Part shown: positions 53,512 through 64,000 of the stretch, one piece after another
Layout: each line of letters opens with the position of its first letter
Numbering within the stretch: the first letter of the stretch is position 1
DNA from: Neckera pumila
Lineage: Eukaryota > Streptophyta > Bryopsida > Hypnales > Neckeraceae
DNA: 64,000 bases
NCBI GenBank assembly: GCA_963969595.1
Contig: OZ018416.1
Location: 12,416,065-12,480,064 of the forward strand
Reading direction: 5' to 3'
Program-made: the position numbers and the translations under genes
Notes under the pieces: generated by a model
Database searches by the model: none
What the model saw: the letters and a program-made list of their open reading frames with translations, nothing else
Told to the model about the DNA's origin: nothing

Positions 53512-54214
53512 CTACCGCAATCTCTTCAAACATTGCCCTGATGCAGTCCGCGCTAGGCTGCCCACGATGCTGCCCACTTCACTTACAATGTAAGAAAGTA
53601 CTCTCATAGCTATACTTTCTTCTTCTATTGCGATTTCAGCCCCTTTGAACTCAGTAGAACCATGTAGGGAAGACACGTCCCTTAGCCTCTCTTGACTTGT
53701 TTTGTCCTTGAAGACTGCTGCCTTGCCCTTCCTCTTCTGAATGTGGCCGTTTCTTGCAGATGCCTCCTCCGCTGCTTCTGTGATGTTCTTCCGCGTTTTT
53801 GCAGTTGCCTCTTTCACTGTTGCAGCTGCCTCCCTTAGTGTTGTTGTTGCCTCCATTGCTGCTGTAGGTGTCTCCCTTGATGTTGAAGGCGCCTCCCTCC
53901 TTGTTGAAGGTGTCTCTGTTGTTGTAGCTTGTGTTGCTGTAGATGCCTTTGTCACAGGTGATCCTGTCATTGTTAGTATGCTGCCCTTCCTTGTAGCTAC
54001 CTTCAGTCTCTCCCCCACTTGCTTCCATCCCTCTGACCAGCCTGTTGTGTATGTTGTTTGCCTCCTCTTTGCTATCTTCAAAGTGCTCCTTGTGATGGCC
54101 AACTTCTCTATCTTCCTCTCCAAATCTTGTGTTCTTGGCCACTACAGATCGTTCTTCAGAAGTACTTGTCCTACTCCTCTCCCCTCTAATGCCTTGAAGA
54201 TATCTGCTTGCCAC
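53512..54214 (-). CDS. Low-complexity ORFs, LEA-like in composition
   Basis: Two overlapping minus-strand frames are open: 54123-53512 (203 codons) and 54214-53651 (187 codons). The first is rich in Ala, Thr, Glu and Lys with loose repeats (TLREAAATVKEATAKTRKNI, TEAAEEASA), which resembles group-3 LEA composition; the second is Asn/Gly/Ser-rich. The DNA has short GTTGTTG/GCCTCC-type repeats of about 21-24 nt, so long open frames on several strands are expected by composition. Product unknown; it may be a gene, a frameshifted relic or a repeat artefact. Confidence 0.25.
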
Positions 54215-54239
54215 TTCTCTCTGTGACTCTCTATGATAT

Positions 54240-55242
54240 GGCTAAACTACTGTTCTCAAAGTTTTTCTCATAGTTTCTGGAAAACCATCTATATGCCTCT
54301 CTCTCCACCCCAAAATGCAAGCAACTTGTTAGAATCTAGATCTGAATGCCTTGTTCTGTGGAGTATTGCCTATCTATCTCCACTTCTTGGGTTTTGGCAA
54401 GTTTGCAAGAAAGTTAGAATCTAGAGTTGCTAGAATGAATTTCTCTTGTTGTGCACTTGCACCTATTTTCCTTGTCCATTTCCAACTATGTCTATAGGTC
54501 CTTTACAATAGCAAAGAGAAAGTGAAGGATTTGGAATAGAGTCCATTGTGACTACTTTGTATGAAGATGGACATTTGTATATTCAGATTTGATTTGTTTC
54601 ATCTTATAAATCTTATTCTTGCAATTTATGGAAGTAGCCATTTTTCCTTACAATGTTGTATATTTTGAAAATTCTTTTATTGAAATCTTGGGTGTTTTTC
54701 TTTGCAATATTGTGTTGGTATTACTTTTTTGGGGTTGTGTGAATTGCATCCGTTGTAGCTACCATTGTTTTCATGTCATGACTTTGTGAAAGTTGTAGAG
54801 GCCGTTGGAAGATATAACTTGCATGTTACCATCTACCATAGTGGCTACAGTGTACGTTTTTGCCATTTAGAAGGTTGTACAACTAAAATGTTATCATTGG
54901 TTGGAGGGTTTTTTTTTCTGACACCAAACTAACAACCGTTTGCACAAGTGTCGGCCCCATTCTACCAAAGCACACAAATTTTTCTCTCTGACCACTTTGT
55001 CAATGGCACTTTCTTATTGGTTCTCAAATGCTGCCCTCTTCTACCATTGTTACATGTAAGCCTTTGAAGGCTTCTACAAAATTAAATATTCACTATTTTT
55101 TGGTTAAATTAAACATATTCCAATAGTTGACTTTCATTACTGCTTGTAAAAAGTTTTAAACCGCAAAACAACTTGACTGCCTGCTTGAAAACGAGCCCAA
55201 AATTTTAGATAGACCATATATGGTTGGTCAGGCAGTTAGGGG
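54240..55242. other. Intergenic region
   Basis: No gene or element was identified. Confidence 0.5.
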
Positions 55243-55246
55243 TTAA

Positions 55247-56155
55247 CCCGTAAAGGCCCAAGGCATTTTCTGGCTCCAAATCCACTGAAACTGCCATTTT
55301 TGCTGCAATCACTCCCTAAACCAAAAATAATTTTTTTTTAGAATCTAATCATAGGATCTTGTATTTCACTTGTCTTACATCATGTGGTAAAAATTTCATG
55401 AAGTTTGATTGTATGAATTGGAAGATATTAGCATTTAAAGTTGGAAAAAGAAGTTTTCTGAATTGTGGCTTGCAATTTCAGATGAATTTGACAGCCATTT
55501 GTATATTTTTTTTGCACTATGCGCCATTGGATTAAGATTTTCTATGTTAAAAATTTAAGTTGAGAGTTGGGGAAAAAAATTCAAAATGTCAAAACTTGAT
55601 TTTCACATATAAATTTTTTTTAAAATAGAAGTCGATCTAAAATTGAATGAAACACTAAAGCGTTAATAGCTCTTAGATAGAATAAAAACACCATAATCCC
55701 AATAGTGGGATTGTTCTTGCAAACAAATTTAACCGTTTCCAAAAAAAAATTTGAAAAAATTTGAAAATTGCATTCAAAAATGAACTCTATAAGTTGTTTT
55801 TGAAGAAGATGTTTAGATTGCCTAAAAAACAAGATTGTCTATAACATTCTTATTCTGAGTCCAAATAGAATAAATCAAAGCTTCAAATATAGTCAAAAAC
55901 ATGACCTTTGAGAATAATTTAAAAAAAAAAAAATACAACTATTTACATTTTTTTGGTTTTGCCTGACAAGTTGCTTTTTTGACTTCAGGTTGCATAACTT
56001 TTGCTCCCGGGCACTGATTGAAAAAAATTATATTTCTAGAAAGCTAATGTGATTTACTATCTTCAAAAGAAGTTTAAGAAAATCAGGCCAAAATTTCAGG
56101 TCACACGAGCCTGCCCCAAATCCCAAGTGTACCCCAGACTTTGGGCCTTCAGGAG
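55247..56155. mobile_element. TTAA-flanked element (piggyBac-type ends)
   Basis: TTAA at 55243-55246 is followed by CCCGTAAAGGCCCAAGGC; the right end is CTTTGGGCCTTCAGGAG before TTAA at 56156-56159. The interior is homologous to the 61357-62295 element (TTAATAGCTCTTAGATAGAA, ACAAGATTGTC, TTGCTTTTTTGACTTCAG). Confidence 0.7.
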
Positions 56156-56159
56156 TTAA

Positions 56160-57033
56160 AATCACGGTGTATTCTCATTTTATTCTTGAAGGTTTTTATG
56201 TTTATTCTTCATATGAAGTCACATGTTTTCTATTAGTTGCAAATAATTGCAAAAAAATTTTAATTTTTAAATGAAGATTTCAAATTATTGTGATTTTCTA
56301 AGGGAAAAAGTAAAAAAACTCATATCAAGCACAAAATTAGTTCAAAAGATCTAGAATTTTCTCCATGTGTATACATAATATTGTAAAATATCATGAAGCA
56401 ATTTACTCTGTATTTCTACAATTAGAAGACAAGTAGACCATGGTCATTGGCTCAAAGTTCTATTTTGCAATGTAATATTCTATATTGGAAATGTAAAATT
56501 TCAGGTTTGAGTAGCCACCAATTTTCATGGATTTCACTTTGTTACAGTAGAATTTCTATAAAGTAATAGCCCCAGTCTCCATGCTCCCAAATCTCAAAAA
56601 AAAATTCTAATGAGTAAGTTTAGGATTGGGTTTAATATGGGACCAAGCAATCAATATTCCATCACTTTAGAGAGGTCATTGTCTTAGAGAAGTTTACTTT
56701 AAAGAAGTTCACTCAAATTTTAAAATGATCATTTTATGGCTCAAATTCTCATTGAAAGTGTAGAGCTAAAAAGTTGCCAAAATATGCTTCACAATGATCC
56801 ATGGATTAGTCCCTAAACATCTCAGTTATTTTCAGAATTTCTCTACATTCTTGCTTATATCTTTGTATAGAAATATCATTTACTGGAATTTCATAAATTT
56901 GGTCATCAAAGCAGTTAGGTTGTCTTTTCTATATTCAAGTATTACATTGGATGAATGAGAAATTAATTGGACAAACAGTGCCTTGAAGCCCTCTATTCAT
57001 TGTCCAAAATATGGTCGTCGGAGTGCTTTAAGG
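56160..57033. other. AT-rich intergenic region
   Basis: No gene or element was identified. Confidence 0.5.
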
Positions 57034-57037
57034 TTAA

Positions 57038-57584
57038 CCCCTCTATGATTGAGGCACATTTTGGATAGAAATTATAAAAAATTGTCAGTTTTTAGGGTTG
57101 TGAGAAAAAAATGAAAAAAATATTCAACTATACAAATTTGTAATTTCTTTGTTCTAAAATTATCTTTTTGGTTGGACAAAAGTTGTAGCGTTTGAAGCTA
57201 GAAGTAAAAGTTTTTATTTCCGACCTTGTCCAACAGGGTCAACAAACTTTGATCTCACTTGAGTGAGCTTTTTGTACTACACAAGGTTTGTTTTTTTGAC
57301 AGTTGTGTCCAATATCATGTTAGTTATATACTTGCCAAATTTCAAAAGTAGAAGAGAAATTTTACACATGCTTCTTGGAGCTTGTTAGACTCCCCAAATA
57401 GACTTGGACAACATAACACTTGATCTGGACATTTGATCAAAAAATAATAATATTCCCACCATGGGGATATATGTTTACACCTTGTGTTAAAATTTTGTGA
57501 ATGTTTGACCAAAATTGACTTTGTAGGAATCTACTTGAGATTTCTAAGGTATGTTAAATAGGCGCTTGCTTGGTCCTTTAAGGA
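57038..57584. mobile_element. TTAA-flanked element (piggyBac-type ends)
   Basis: TTAA at 57034-57037 precedes CCCCTCTATGATTGAGGC; the right end is GCTTGGTCCTTTAAGGA before TTAA at 57585-57588. No coding capacity. Confidence 0.65.
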
Positions 57585-57588
57585 TTAA

Positions 57589-58612
57589 GCATCTTTTTGT
57601 GTAGAAAAATCTATAGTATCAAAAAAAAGAATAACAACCCTTTTTGCAAAAGTATCCAATTAAGTACCTCACAAAATTTTGATGAAAATTTTCTTTTTTT
57701 TTCCTCTCAAAAGTGCTAAATGTCATTCAAAGGTGTTTTTTTGGGCCTCCCATGCTTCTTAGGATTTAGGATTGCAATTGATTATTTCCTGGGACTTGGA
57801 GATCCTATGCAATAAATGGATGCTTACAATGACTCAAAAAATGAGTATGTTTGATAATCTTATTCATCCAAAGAGCCAGGCCATACTCATATATAAATAC
57901 AATTTGAAATTGAAAACATGCAAGTTGAATTGTGCAATATACATGACAATGAAACTATTGTTTTTTTTACTAGAAGTTTGATTTCAAAGTTTATCATCTC
58001 AAATACTCGGTAACTGTTTGGTAACCGCTTTAGATTCTCTTAGATGCACATTGACACAATCGTGAAGCATTAAAATAAGCATTTTAATATGGTTCATTTC
58101 CTATCATTATTCTTTTCTTTTGTTGAATGTTTTTTAAATTGCCACAAGTGAGTGTATATTTTTGGAACACCAAATGAATGCACTATATAATTGGAAAACA
58201 CCTACTAAGTCATGCTAGATTTAGGTTGTGTAAAATTCTTAAAAATAATATGAGCTAGTATCCCTATTGTCATCAAATTGATACTTCTCTATTTCCTTTA
58301 ATATGTATCTTTTGTATATGAAATAAGTCTTTGAAGTTGACATGTTCATAACATTCAAGAGCAGACTGCAAGATTACCTTCTCCTGACAAAATGGTGTGG
58401 AATATTTCACACCATTTCATCTGTTCGATGATATGGTGTGAAATATTCCACACTATACTTAGCTAAAGAACACCTATCAACTAACAATGACATCACATGC
58501 CGGCATTGATGAATTTTTGTGAATGTGGCCTTAGGGAGGGAAAGGCAGCCTCCGTGAAGGCTAATGAATGTTATATTGGCTTCTTTGCTTTTGGATGCTC
58601 ATTGTTGTTGTA
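57589..58612. other. AT-rich intergenic region with a hairpin
   Basis: The only notable structure is at 58393-58456: ATGGTGTGGAATATTTCACACCAT followed after 17 nt by its inverted near-copy. Each arm is itself palindromic. Confidence 0.55.
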
Positions 58613-59853
58613 TAAAGTAGCCAGCCCATTTCCAACCACTTAACCCCTAAAGAAACATTGTCCATTTGGAGGACATTTGGGATTTTGGGGCTTTGGGCAG
58701 GTACCTACAAGTTGAGTTTCTATCCTAATTTTTTGAAACTTTTCTTCAAGATAGAAAACCTGATAAACTTTGTGGGAATACAATTTTTCTTTCAATTGGT
58801 GCCTGGGAACAAAAGTTATGCCCGTATAAGCTCAAAACAGGGGAGAGGAGGCAGTAATTTTTTTTTAAATTTTTTTTCCCCTAGATTATATTTTTTTCTC
58901 TTTGGAAAGCTTTGATTCATTCCACTTGGATTTCTTATGAGAAATTTATGCACAATCTTATTTTTTGGGCACTTAGAGCATTTATTTGAAAAAAATAACT
59001 TATAGGATTCATTTCTAAATGCAATTTTTACGATTTTTCCAAAAAGAAAGTTCCATGTGGTTTAGTTTTTTTGCTGGAGCAATCTCACCATTGGAATTAG
59101 TGCATTTTAATTCCATATAAAAGATATTAATATTTTAGATTTTCCTTCTATCTTGTACCTACTTCTAATTGTCCACCAGAAGTATTTAAAGCTCAAAACT
59201 TTGTAGTGCAAAAAATTTAAGTTAAAAATGTTCAAAGTCACAAAATCTAGTCCCGCAATGTGCTGAAAATTTGTTTTTCTCACTTCAAATGCAAATATCT
59301 TGCAATTTGTGAGGTCAAATATTCTGAAATTTTTTCGACATATTGTTATACTAGTTAGGTATAAGATCCTATAGTTAGATGTGAGAAAACAACAATTTTC
59401 AGTTTTTTTTACTCTTTGCTATAAAAATGGTAGTTTTGAGTGTTTTTTGGCAAGAAAATGGCCTTGGTCCTTTAGGGGTTAAGCAACTAAGCATATTTGG
59501 AGTGCGTGTGTCTTGAGGCCAAATTTTTTTAATGTGTACAAAGATAGAATTTGGAAGGATTCATATTTTTTGGGATTTTTTTAATTCAAAATATGATTAC
59601 TATGAAATTTTTGGTTGAAGGTTCTATTTGATCTATACTGGTCATATAGACCTTCCTATTTCCAACCAAAGGCTGGGTGCAAAATCAACCAAGAGCTTAT
59701 TGCAATATTGAGAGTTTTGTAGCCAATCGCAATGCATCACAACTGCGTTGGGTATTGTGCCATAACTATTCACTGTTTATCTCTACCTGGACAAAAAGAA
59801 AGCAACATACACTATAAAAACAGGGGGTGATCAAAAATGGGCCGGCTACCTTA
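58613..59853 (+). mobile_element. Repeat family A, copy 3, interrupted by a TTAA element
   Basis: The ends are TAAAGTAGCCAGCCCATTTCC and ATGGGCCGGCTACCTTA. The family sequence is split after CCATTTCCAACCACTTAA and resumes at TTAAGCAACTAAGCATATTTGG, exactly around the 58644-59478 insertion. Confidence 0.8.
58644..59478. mobile_element. TTAA-flanked element with demonstrable target duplication
   Basis: The element starts CCCCTAAAGAAACATTG and ends GCCTTGGTCCTTTAGGGG, with TTAA on both sides (58640-58643 and 59479-59482). The uninterrupted relative at 31366-31770 has a single TTAA at this point, so the duplication is a real target-site duplication. It carries no transposase. Confidence 0.88.
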
Positions 59854-60968
59854 ACATTGACCGAGATCAACGTTATAACTCAAATCACAAAACATAACTA
59901 CTTATTTAAACTTCTACGTAGAAATCAATTCACCCTCTAAACTCCTTGTAAATGGTCAATTCAAGTAATTTATAATATAATTGTATAATAAATATCTCCC
60001 AACTCCTGCCTCATAGTACATTGATTAGAATTATTGTACCACGTTTAGAACATAGTGAAAAATTTCAATATATGATTCTAGAACAAACTCAAGTAGATTT
60101 TTGCCTTCATCGTCTCTTTCATGACCAGTGTAGATTTTTTAAAATCTAGTCTAGTTCCTAAGACCAATGCATTTGTAAAAGTGTATTCCATTTTTTTCAT
60201 AATCACCTTTTTAGGCCCCATTTTTCATGGAATAGTTTTCTTTTAGTAAATTTCAAGGTTTACGATAAAAGAAAGAGCACCAAGTGTGGCATCCTCCATA
60301 GCAGATTAAGGCTTACAGCAACAAATTAGAACAAAGAGATTGAAGATTGAAGACGGCGCCAAAGTTACCTTCCTTGGCTCAAGAAATAATTCTGTACAAC
60401 ATCAACACAATTGAAATCATTGATGCTGAAGAAGACTATATCTAGGAGTTGATTCAGTTGAATTTGTCAATTAGAGGTGGGGTGGAGAGTATAAAAGAGC
60501 CTAAATTGAATGCTTAGAATGGCATCATGGTCTTTATGTAGATTATATTTTTGATTTTTTTCCTTCACTTGAACATATTTTTGTGTATTAATCGAAGTCA
60601 AATTTTAATGTGTTGAAGTAGTTGTTGGTATATTTCTATATACAACTGTTGGTGGAGAAGTGATGAATCTACAAAGGTGTAGTAAACAAGTAACCCAAGT
60701 TTGATTTCGTCATTGTTGACTATTCTGAGAATTTGTTGGTGTTTGATATTTGTTTACTATCATCAGTGACACTAAGTAATGATATGAAACACGGCCTGTT
60801 TTGAATGGCTTGAGCCAACATTCGAGTTTGTTAAAAAGCATCTTCAAGATCATAGTGCACTTATAGTGATTCACTCTTATTATCTTGATTCAAAGGCAAA
60901 TATTCAAGGCTTTTGCAAGACTTGCTCATTTGAAAGAACAAAAAAGAGTAGTTACGAATTAATTAATT
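59854..60968. other. AT-rich intergenic region
   Basis: No gene or element was identified. Confidence 0.5.
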
Positions 60969-61290
60969 TCATTTGACTACACCTTTTGATAAGCCTGGCA
61001 TGTTGTGCACTTTGTCATTTTGATACAAACGCAAAATTTTGACATCACCTTGATGGTGAAGATCCTTAAAGGGAAAGAGATGCTGGAGTTTGCTTTCAAG
61101 ACATTTTTGGCAATGAAAAAAGTTGACCAAATGAATGGATCTTGAAAGGAATGTCATCTTCATGAACTTCATTTGTAAGGGCAATTTGGCCATCAATAGA
61201 AAATAATTGTGACACAATGCTTGCTAGAAAGATCCTTGCTTTTTGTTGTTGCTCATCAAAACACCACCATTGCAGTTGACTACAAGGCAT
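60969..61290 (-). other. Possible decayed coding fragment
   Basis: Minus-strand frames 61290-61096 (DDIPFKIHSFGQLFSLPKMS) and 61217-60969 (FKDLHHQGDVKILRLYQN, NMPGLSKGVVK) look protein-like and could be one coding segment with a frameshift. I do not recognise the family; chance is possible. Confidence 0.2.
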
Positions 61291-61356
61291 TTATTGGTGA
61301 GATTGGAAATTGCAAACTTGTTGGGATACTTCATTTGAATAGTTCAAGAATTCTTT

Positions 61357-62295
61357 GATATTCTCTAAAGTTCCAAGGCCTTTTTCCCATAAAAAATCAC
61401 TCAAATTTGTCATTTCTATTGCAAAAGTGAAAAAAATAAAAATTTAATTTAATTTAATTTTTTTTTGGTGCATACTAACAATACAATCTTTTACTAGACT
61501 AGTATAAGAGCACATAGAAGAAATTTCAAAAACTTTAACCTTGTAGATTGCAAGATATTTGCATATAAAGTGAAGAAAATTAGTTTTTTTACACCTTGCT
61601 CAACTAAATTTTTGGCTTTAAATATTTTTAATTTTGAAAAAAATTGCACTACAACTTTTTATTTTTTTATTTTTTTATTGAAGAATTGAGTTGAAAATTA
61701 AAAAAAAAATTAACAAGAAATACAAAATTTTCATTCAATAAAATATTAGTAAATAGAAGTACTTTTAAGATTGAAGTAAAAATTAAATTGTTAATAGTTC
61801 TAAGATGGAACTGAATCACAATAATTCCAATGGTGAGATTGTTTTTGAAAGAAAATTTAACCTTGTCTAACAATTATTTTTGAACAATTGTAAGAACTAC
61901 ATTCAAAAATAAATTCTACAAATTACTTCTTTAAAAAAAATGATGCTTAGATTGCCCAAAAAACAAGATTGTCCATAATTTACTCATCACTAGTCCAAAT
62001 AGAATGAATCAAAGTTTTAAAAGTAGACAAAATGTAATCTTTGAGAAAAAATTAAGAATTAAATTTTTTTTTTTTTTTGGATTTTTTGGGGCTGCTTCTT
62101 GAGTTGCTTTTTGGACTTAGGGTGGCATAACTTTTGCTCTCAAGCAACGATTGAAATAAAAATGATATTCACCAAAAGCTAATCGAATTTTCTATCATTA
62201 AAAAAAAATTCAAAAAAATCAGGTCAATAGCTAAGATCACATAAGCCTGCCCAAAATCCCAAGAATCCTCCACAGGAACTTTGGGACTTTAAGGG
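61357..62295. mobile_element. TTAA-type element, left end degraded
   Basis: The right end is GGGACTTTAAGGG followed by TTAA (62296-62299). The left end near 61357 (CTCTAAAGTTCCAAGGCC) is a degraded match to CCCGTAAAGGCCCAAGGC. The interior is homologous to 55247-56155. Confidence 0.6.
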
Positions 62296-62429
62296 TTAAT
62301 GATTTATTGTGCCTTTGTTTGTGGCAAGTACTACAAGCAATGCTTGCAAAGGATTGAATTGCTACAATGTGGCTTTAAAGGAGTTTATTCTTTAGGGATT
62401 AAACAAATAATTATATATTTATAATCCTA

Positions 62430-62640
62430 TACATGTGCCTTTTGTTGTCACATTGGCAAGTTAGGATAACCGGACATCCTAGACAAGAGGAAACATTGGA
62501 CAATTTGGACAGACCAGGCGGACAATGTGACCACTTTAAAGTAGTCACAATGGGCTAGTTAAGGTCACTGGACGTCCCAAATGGCAGGCAATTTGGACAA
62601 TTTGGATAGGTAGTCTGTACAATGTTATAACAATGATGTA
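62430..62640 (+). repeat. Diverged tandem duplication, about 105-bp period
   Basis: GGACATCCTAGACAAG...ACAATTTGGACAG is echoed by GGACGTCCCAAATGGC...ACAATTTGGATAG. The ACCACTTTAAAGTAGTC segment between them is nearly palindromic. Confidence 0.45.
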
Positions 62641-63268
62641 ACCATGTATATATATTTAAATAATTCACTATAAAATCTCCAAAAGAGCTTGAAATATACA
62701 AAATAGATATTTTGTATATTTAAGGGAAATCATTTATTTTATGAACATTCCAACTTAGTAGTTTGTAGGGAAGTTGACAAAATCAAAGGTATAGAATTTT
62801 AAAGAATATCACTACTAGAAAGAGGACACCTTTGCATTACCGATAACATTGCTTGATACACTAATGTAGTGAAGTAAAGTAGAGTGACCTTTCAAATATT
62901 GCTTGAAGCCAAGCCAAAAACGTTGCTCAGGTGGAGTAATGCCATAGTATCTGCATTTTTGCAACGTTTGGCTGATGTATTAGAATGGTGGAATTTGTGT
63001 TCCTAGTTGCTTCACTTGCTTCATTTTATAGTACCAAAATTAGTTACAATTTCAGAGTATCAATTTCAACCACAATTATTTACAAATTTTTAGCTGCAAC
63101 TACTCCAGACTTCTTGGAATGTGTAGATTACAATACATGCCTTATAATATATGAGCAATTAGTTGATTTTTGAATTCGTTGGTACTTTAGTCACACTAAA
63201 TACTTGAATTTTGGTAGCACAGGCCAAAAATTTACACAACATTAGAGATAGCCTTTTACTTCACATTA

Positions 63269-63497
63269 CATGAGATTTGGGGGTCTTAGAAGGCTGTGAG
63301 TTCCCCTGCTGTCTGCTACGTTCCCGCAGTCTGGGAACGCAGCAGCAGCAGCTGGCTGACGTGGTCGAGCGACTGCCACGTCACTTTTTGAAAAAAAAAA
63401 AAAATTCTGACACACCCGTTCCGGCGTTCACTGGATCTGGGCAGATCAGGGAACAGGCCTGAAACGGCCCTCTGCGACCCCCAAATATCATCTAATG
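63269..63497. mobile_element. MITE family B copy, GC-rich core
   Basis: CATGAGATTTGGGGGTC at the left pairs with GACCCCCAAATATCATCTAATG at the right. The core has ACGTTCCCGCAGTCTGGGAACGC, a perfect-looking hairpin, and GACGTGGTCGAGCGACTGCCACGTC. Confidence 0.7.
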
Positions 63498-63632
63498 TAG
63501 CTGTACAAACTCAAATAATTCTCTTTTGGACTTGTCCCCTTCTTGTTTACTGATACAATAACAACCTTAATATACTATGGGTTGTGCGGCAAACATTTCT
63601 AGACATTTTTGCAACAATAAAGCGAGGAGACA

Positions 63633-64000
63633 ATATCTCAATTGGATGTAGAAGAAGCTCTGCCTATCAGTGGTAAGCAATTGTTAGATGTGGCCCATGT
63701 TACGAGGCTTCTAGATTTTGTTGAAGCTCAAGCAGGCGGTGCTCTATGGCTGATTCTTATCGCGAGTAGCTTGCCCTTGCTATTCCAAATGTTTACAAAA
63801 AGCAAGGCCCGTGATATCAAAGATGCATCTGTCAATGTCAATGAGACATCATTTTCTAAGGCAGAGCAGGGCAAAACTTGCTACCAAGAGGAAGAGAGCT
63901 AAGCAACCCTTGAGCTCCAACAAGTTAGATCTAGATGAGAAATATTTTGATGACTTCAATGTAAAGTGTGGAGTTTTTTCATGTTGGTGTTCTGAGGATT
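63633..64000 (+). pseudogene. Partial unassigned gene at the right edge, frameshifted
   Basis: From a stop at about 63618-63620 the frame is open to 63902 and reads LLDVAHVTRLLDFVEAQAGG then a hydrophobic segment LWLILIASSLPLLFQMF and KSKARDIKD. After 63870 the coding look moves to the next frame, which reads KLATKRKRAKQPLSSNKLDL and DEKYFDDFNVK to the edge. A single-base indel in the AAAA run near 63874 would join them. There is no in-frame ATG upstream, so this is probably an internal exon. A possible membrane segment followed by a basic region is all that can be said. Confidence 0.4.

Noticed and set aside
53741..54226. 161-codon plus-strand valine/alanine-rich ORF
   Set aside because: Complement of the low-complexity minus-strand repeats; valine-rich reading is what antisense of Ala/Thr/Asn codons gives.

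Overview
The window comes from a nuclear genome of a land plant. The evidence is a set of intron-rich genes with GT-AG introns and plant-type proteins: cytosolic ribosomal protein S3, the AP-4 adaptor mu subunit, a TAPT1/POD1-family ER membrane protein, an SR45/RNPS1-like splicing factor relic and a GH36 (raffinose synthase / seed imbibition protein) relic. Telo-box motifs (TAGGGTTT) lie upstream of several of them. Intron-exon structure alone does not fix the lineage. The sparse genes, AT-rich repeats, a piggyBac transposase relic and a Rep-like HUH protein make a non-flowering plant plausible, but I cannot prove it.

Layout. 1-1830: GC-richer block that looks like the 5' end of a minus-strand gene leaving the window. 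1915-8995: AT-rich, gene-free, filled with inverted-repeat elements. 8996-14015 (minus): complete 11-exon POD1/TAPT1-like gene. 14809-17098 (plus): SR45-like pseudogene, head to head with it, frameshifted in the RS region and truncated inside the RRM, with a foldback element in an intron. About 17300-19900: mobile element with a Rep-like HUH ORF. 19917-27700: MITEs, short unassigned ORFs, nested repeats. 28070-29745 and 35647-37322 (plus): two RPS3 genes 7577 bp apart and almost identical, with a GH36 pseudogene fragment and foldback repeats between them. 38131-40477: a long inverted repeat and three related MITEs. 43596-49192 (plus): complete 13-exon AP-4 mu gene. 49492-52300 (minus): piggyBac transposase relic. 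52370-64000: minisatellites, a low-complexity ORF, a run of TTAA-flanked elements, and a frameshifted partial gene at the right edge.

The strongest repeat result is a family of non-autonomous elements bounded by TTAA with CCCC(T/G)AAAGG... ends. One copy (58644-59478) sits inside another repeat whose uninterrupted relative at 31366-31770 preserves the empty TTAA site. Together with a local piggyBac-type transposase relic, this assigns the family to the piggyBac superfamily. The second main candidate for something little described is the Rep-like (motif I / HUQ / YxxK) element at 17.3-19.9 kb, which also carries a 54-codon in-frame tandem duplication and an opposing open reading strand.

The three complete protein types are housekeeping genes (translation, trans-Golgi sorting, ER membrane) and do not form a pathway. 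The rest of the window is mostly transposon biology and gene decay.
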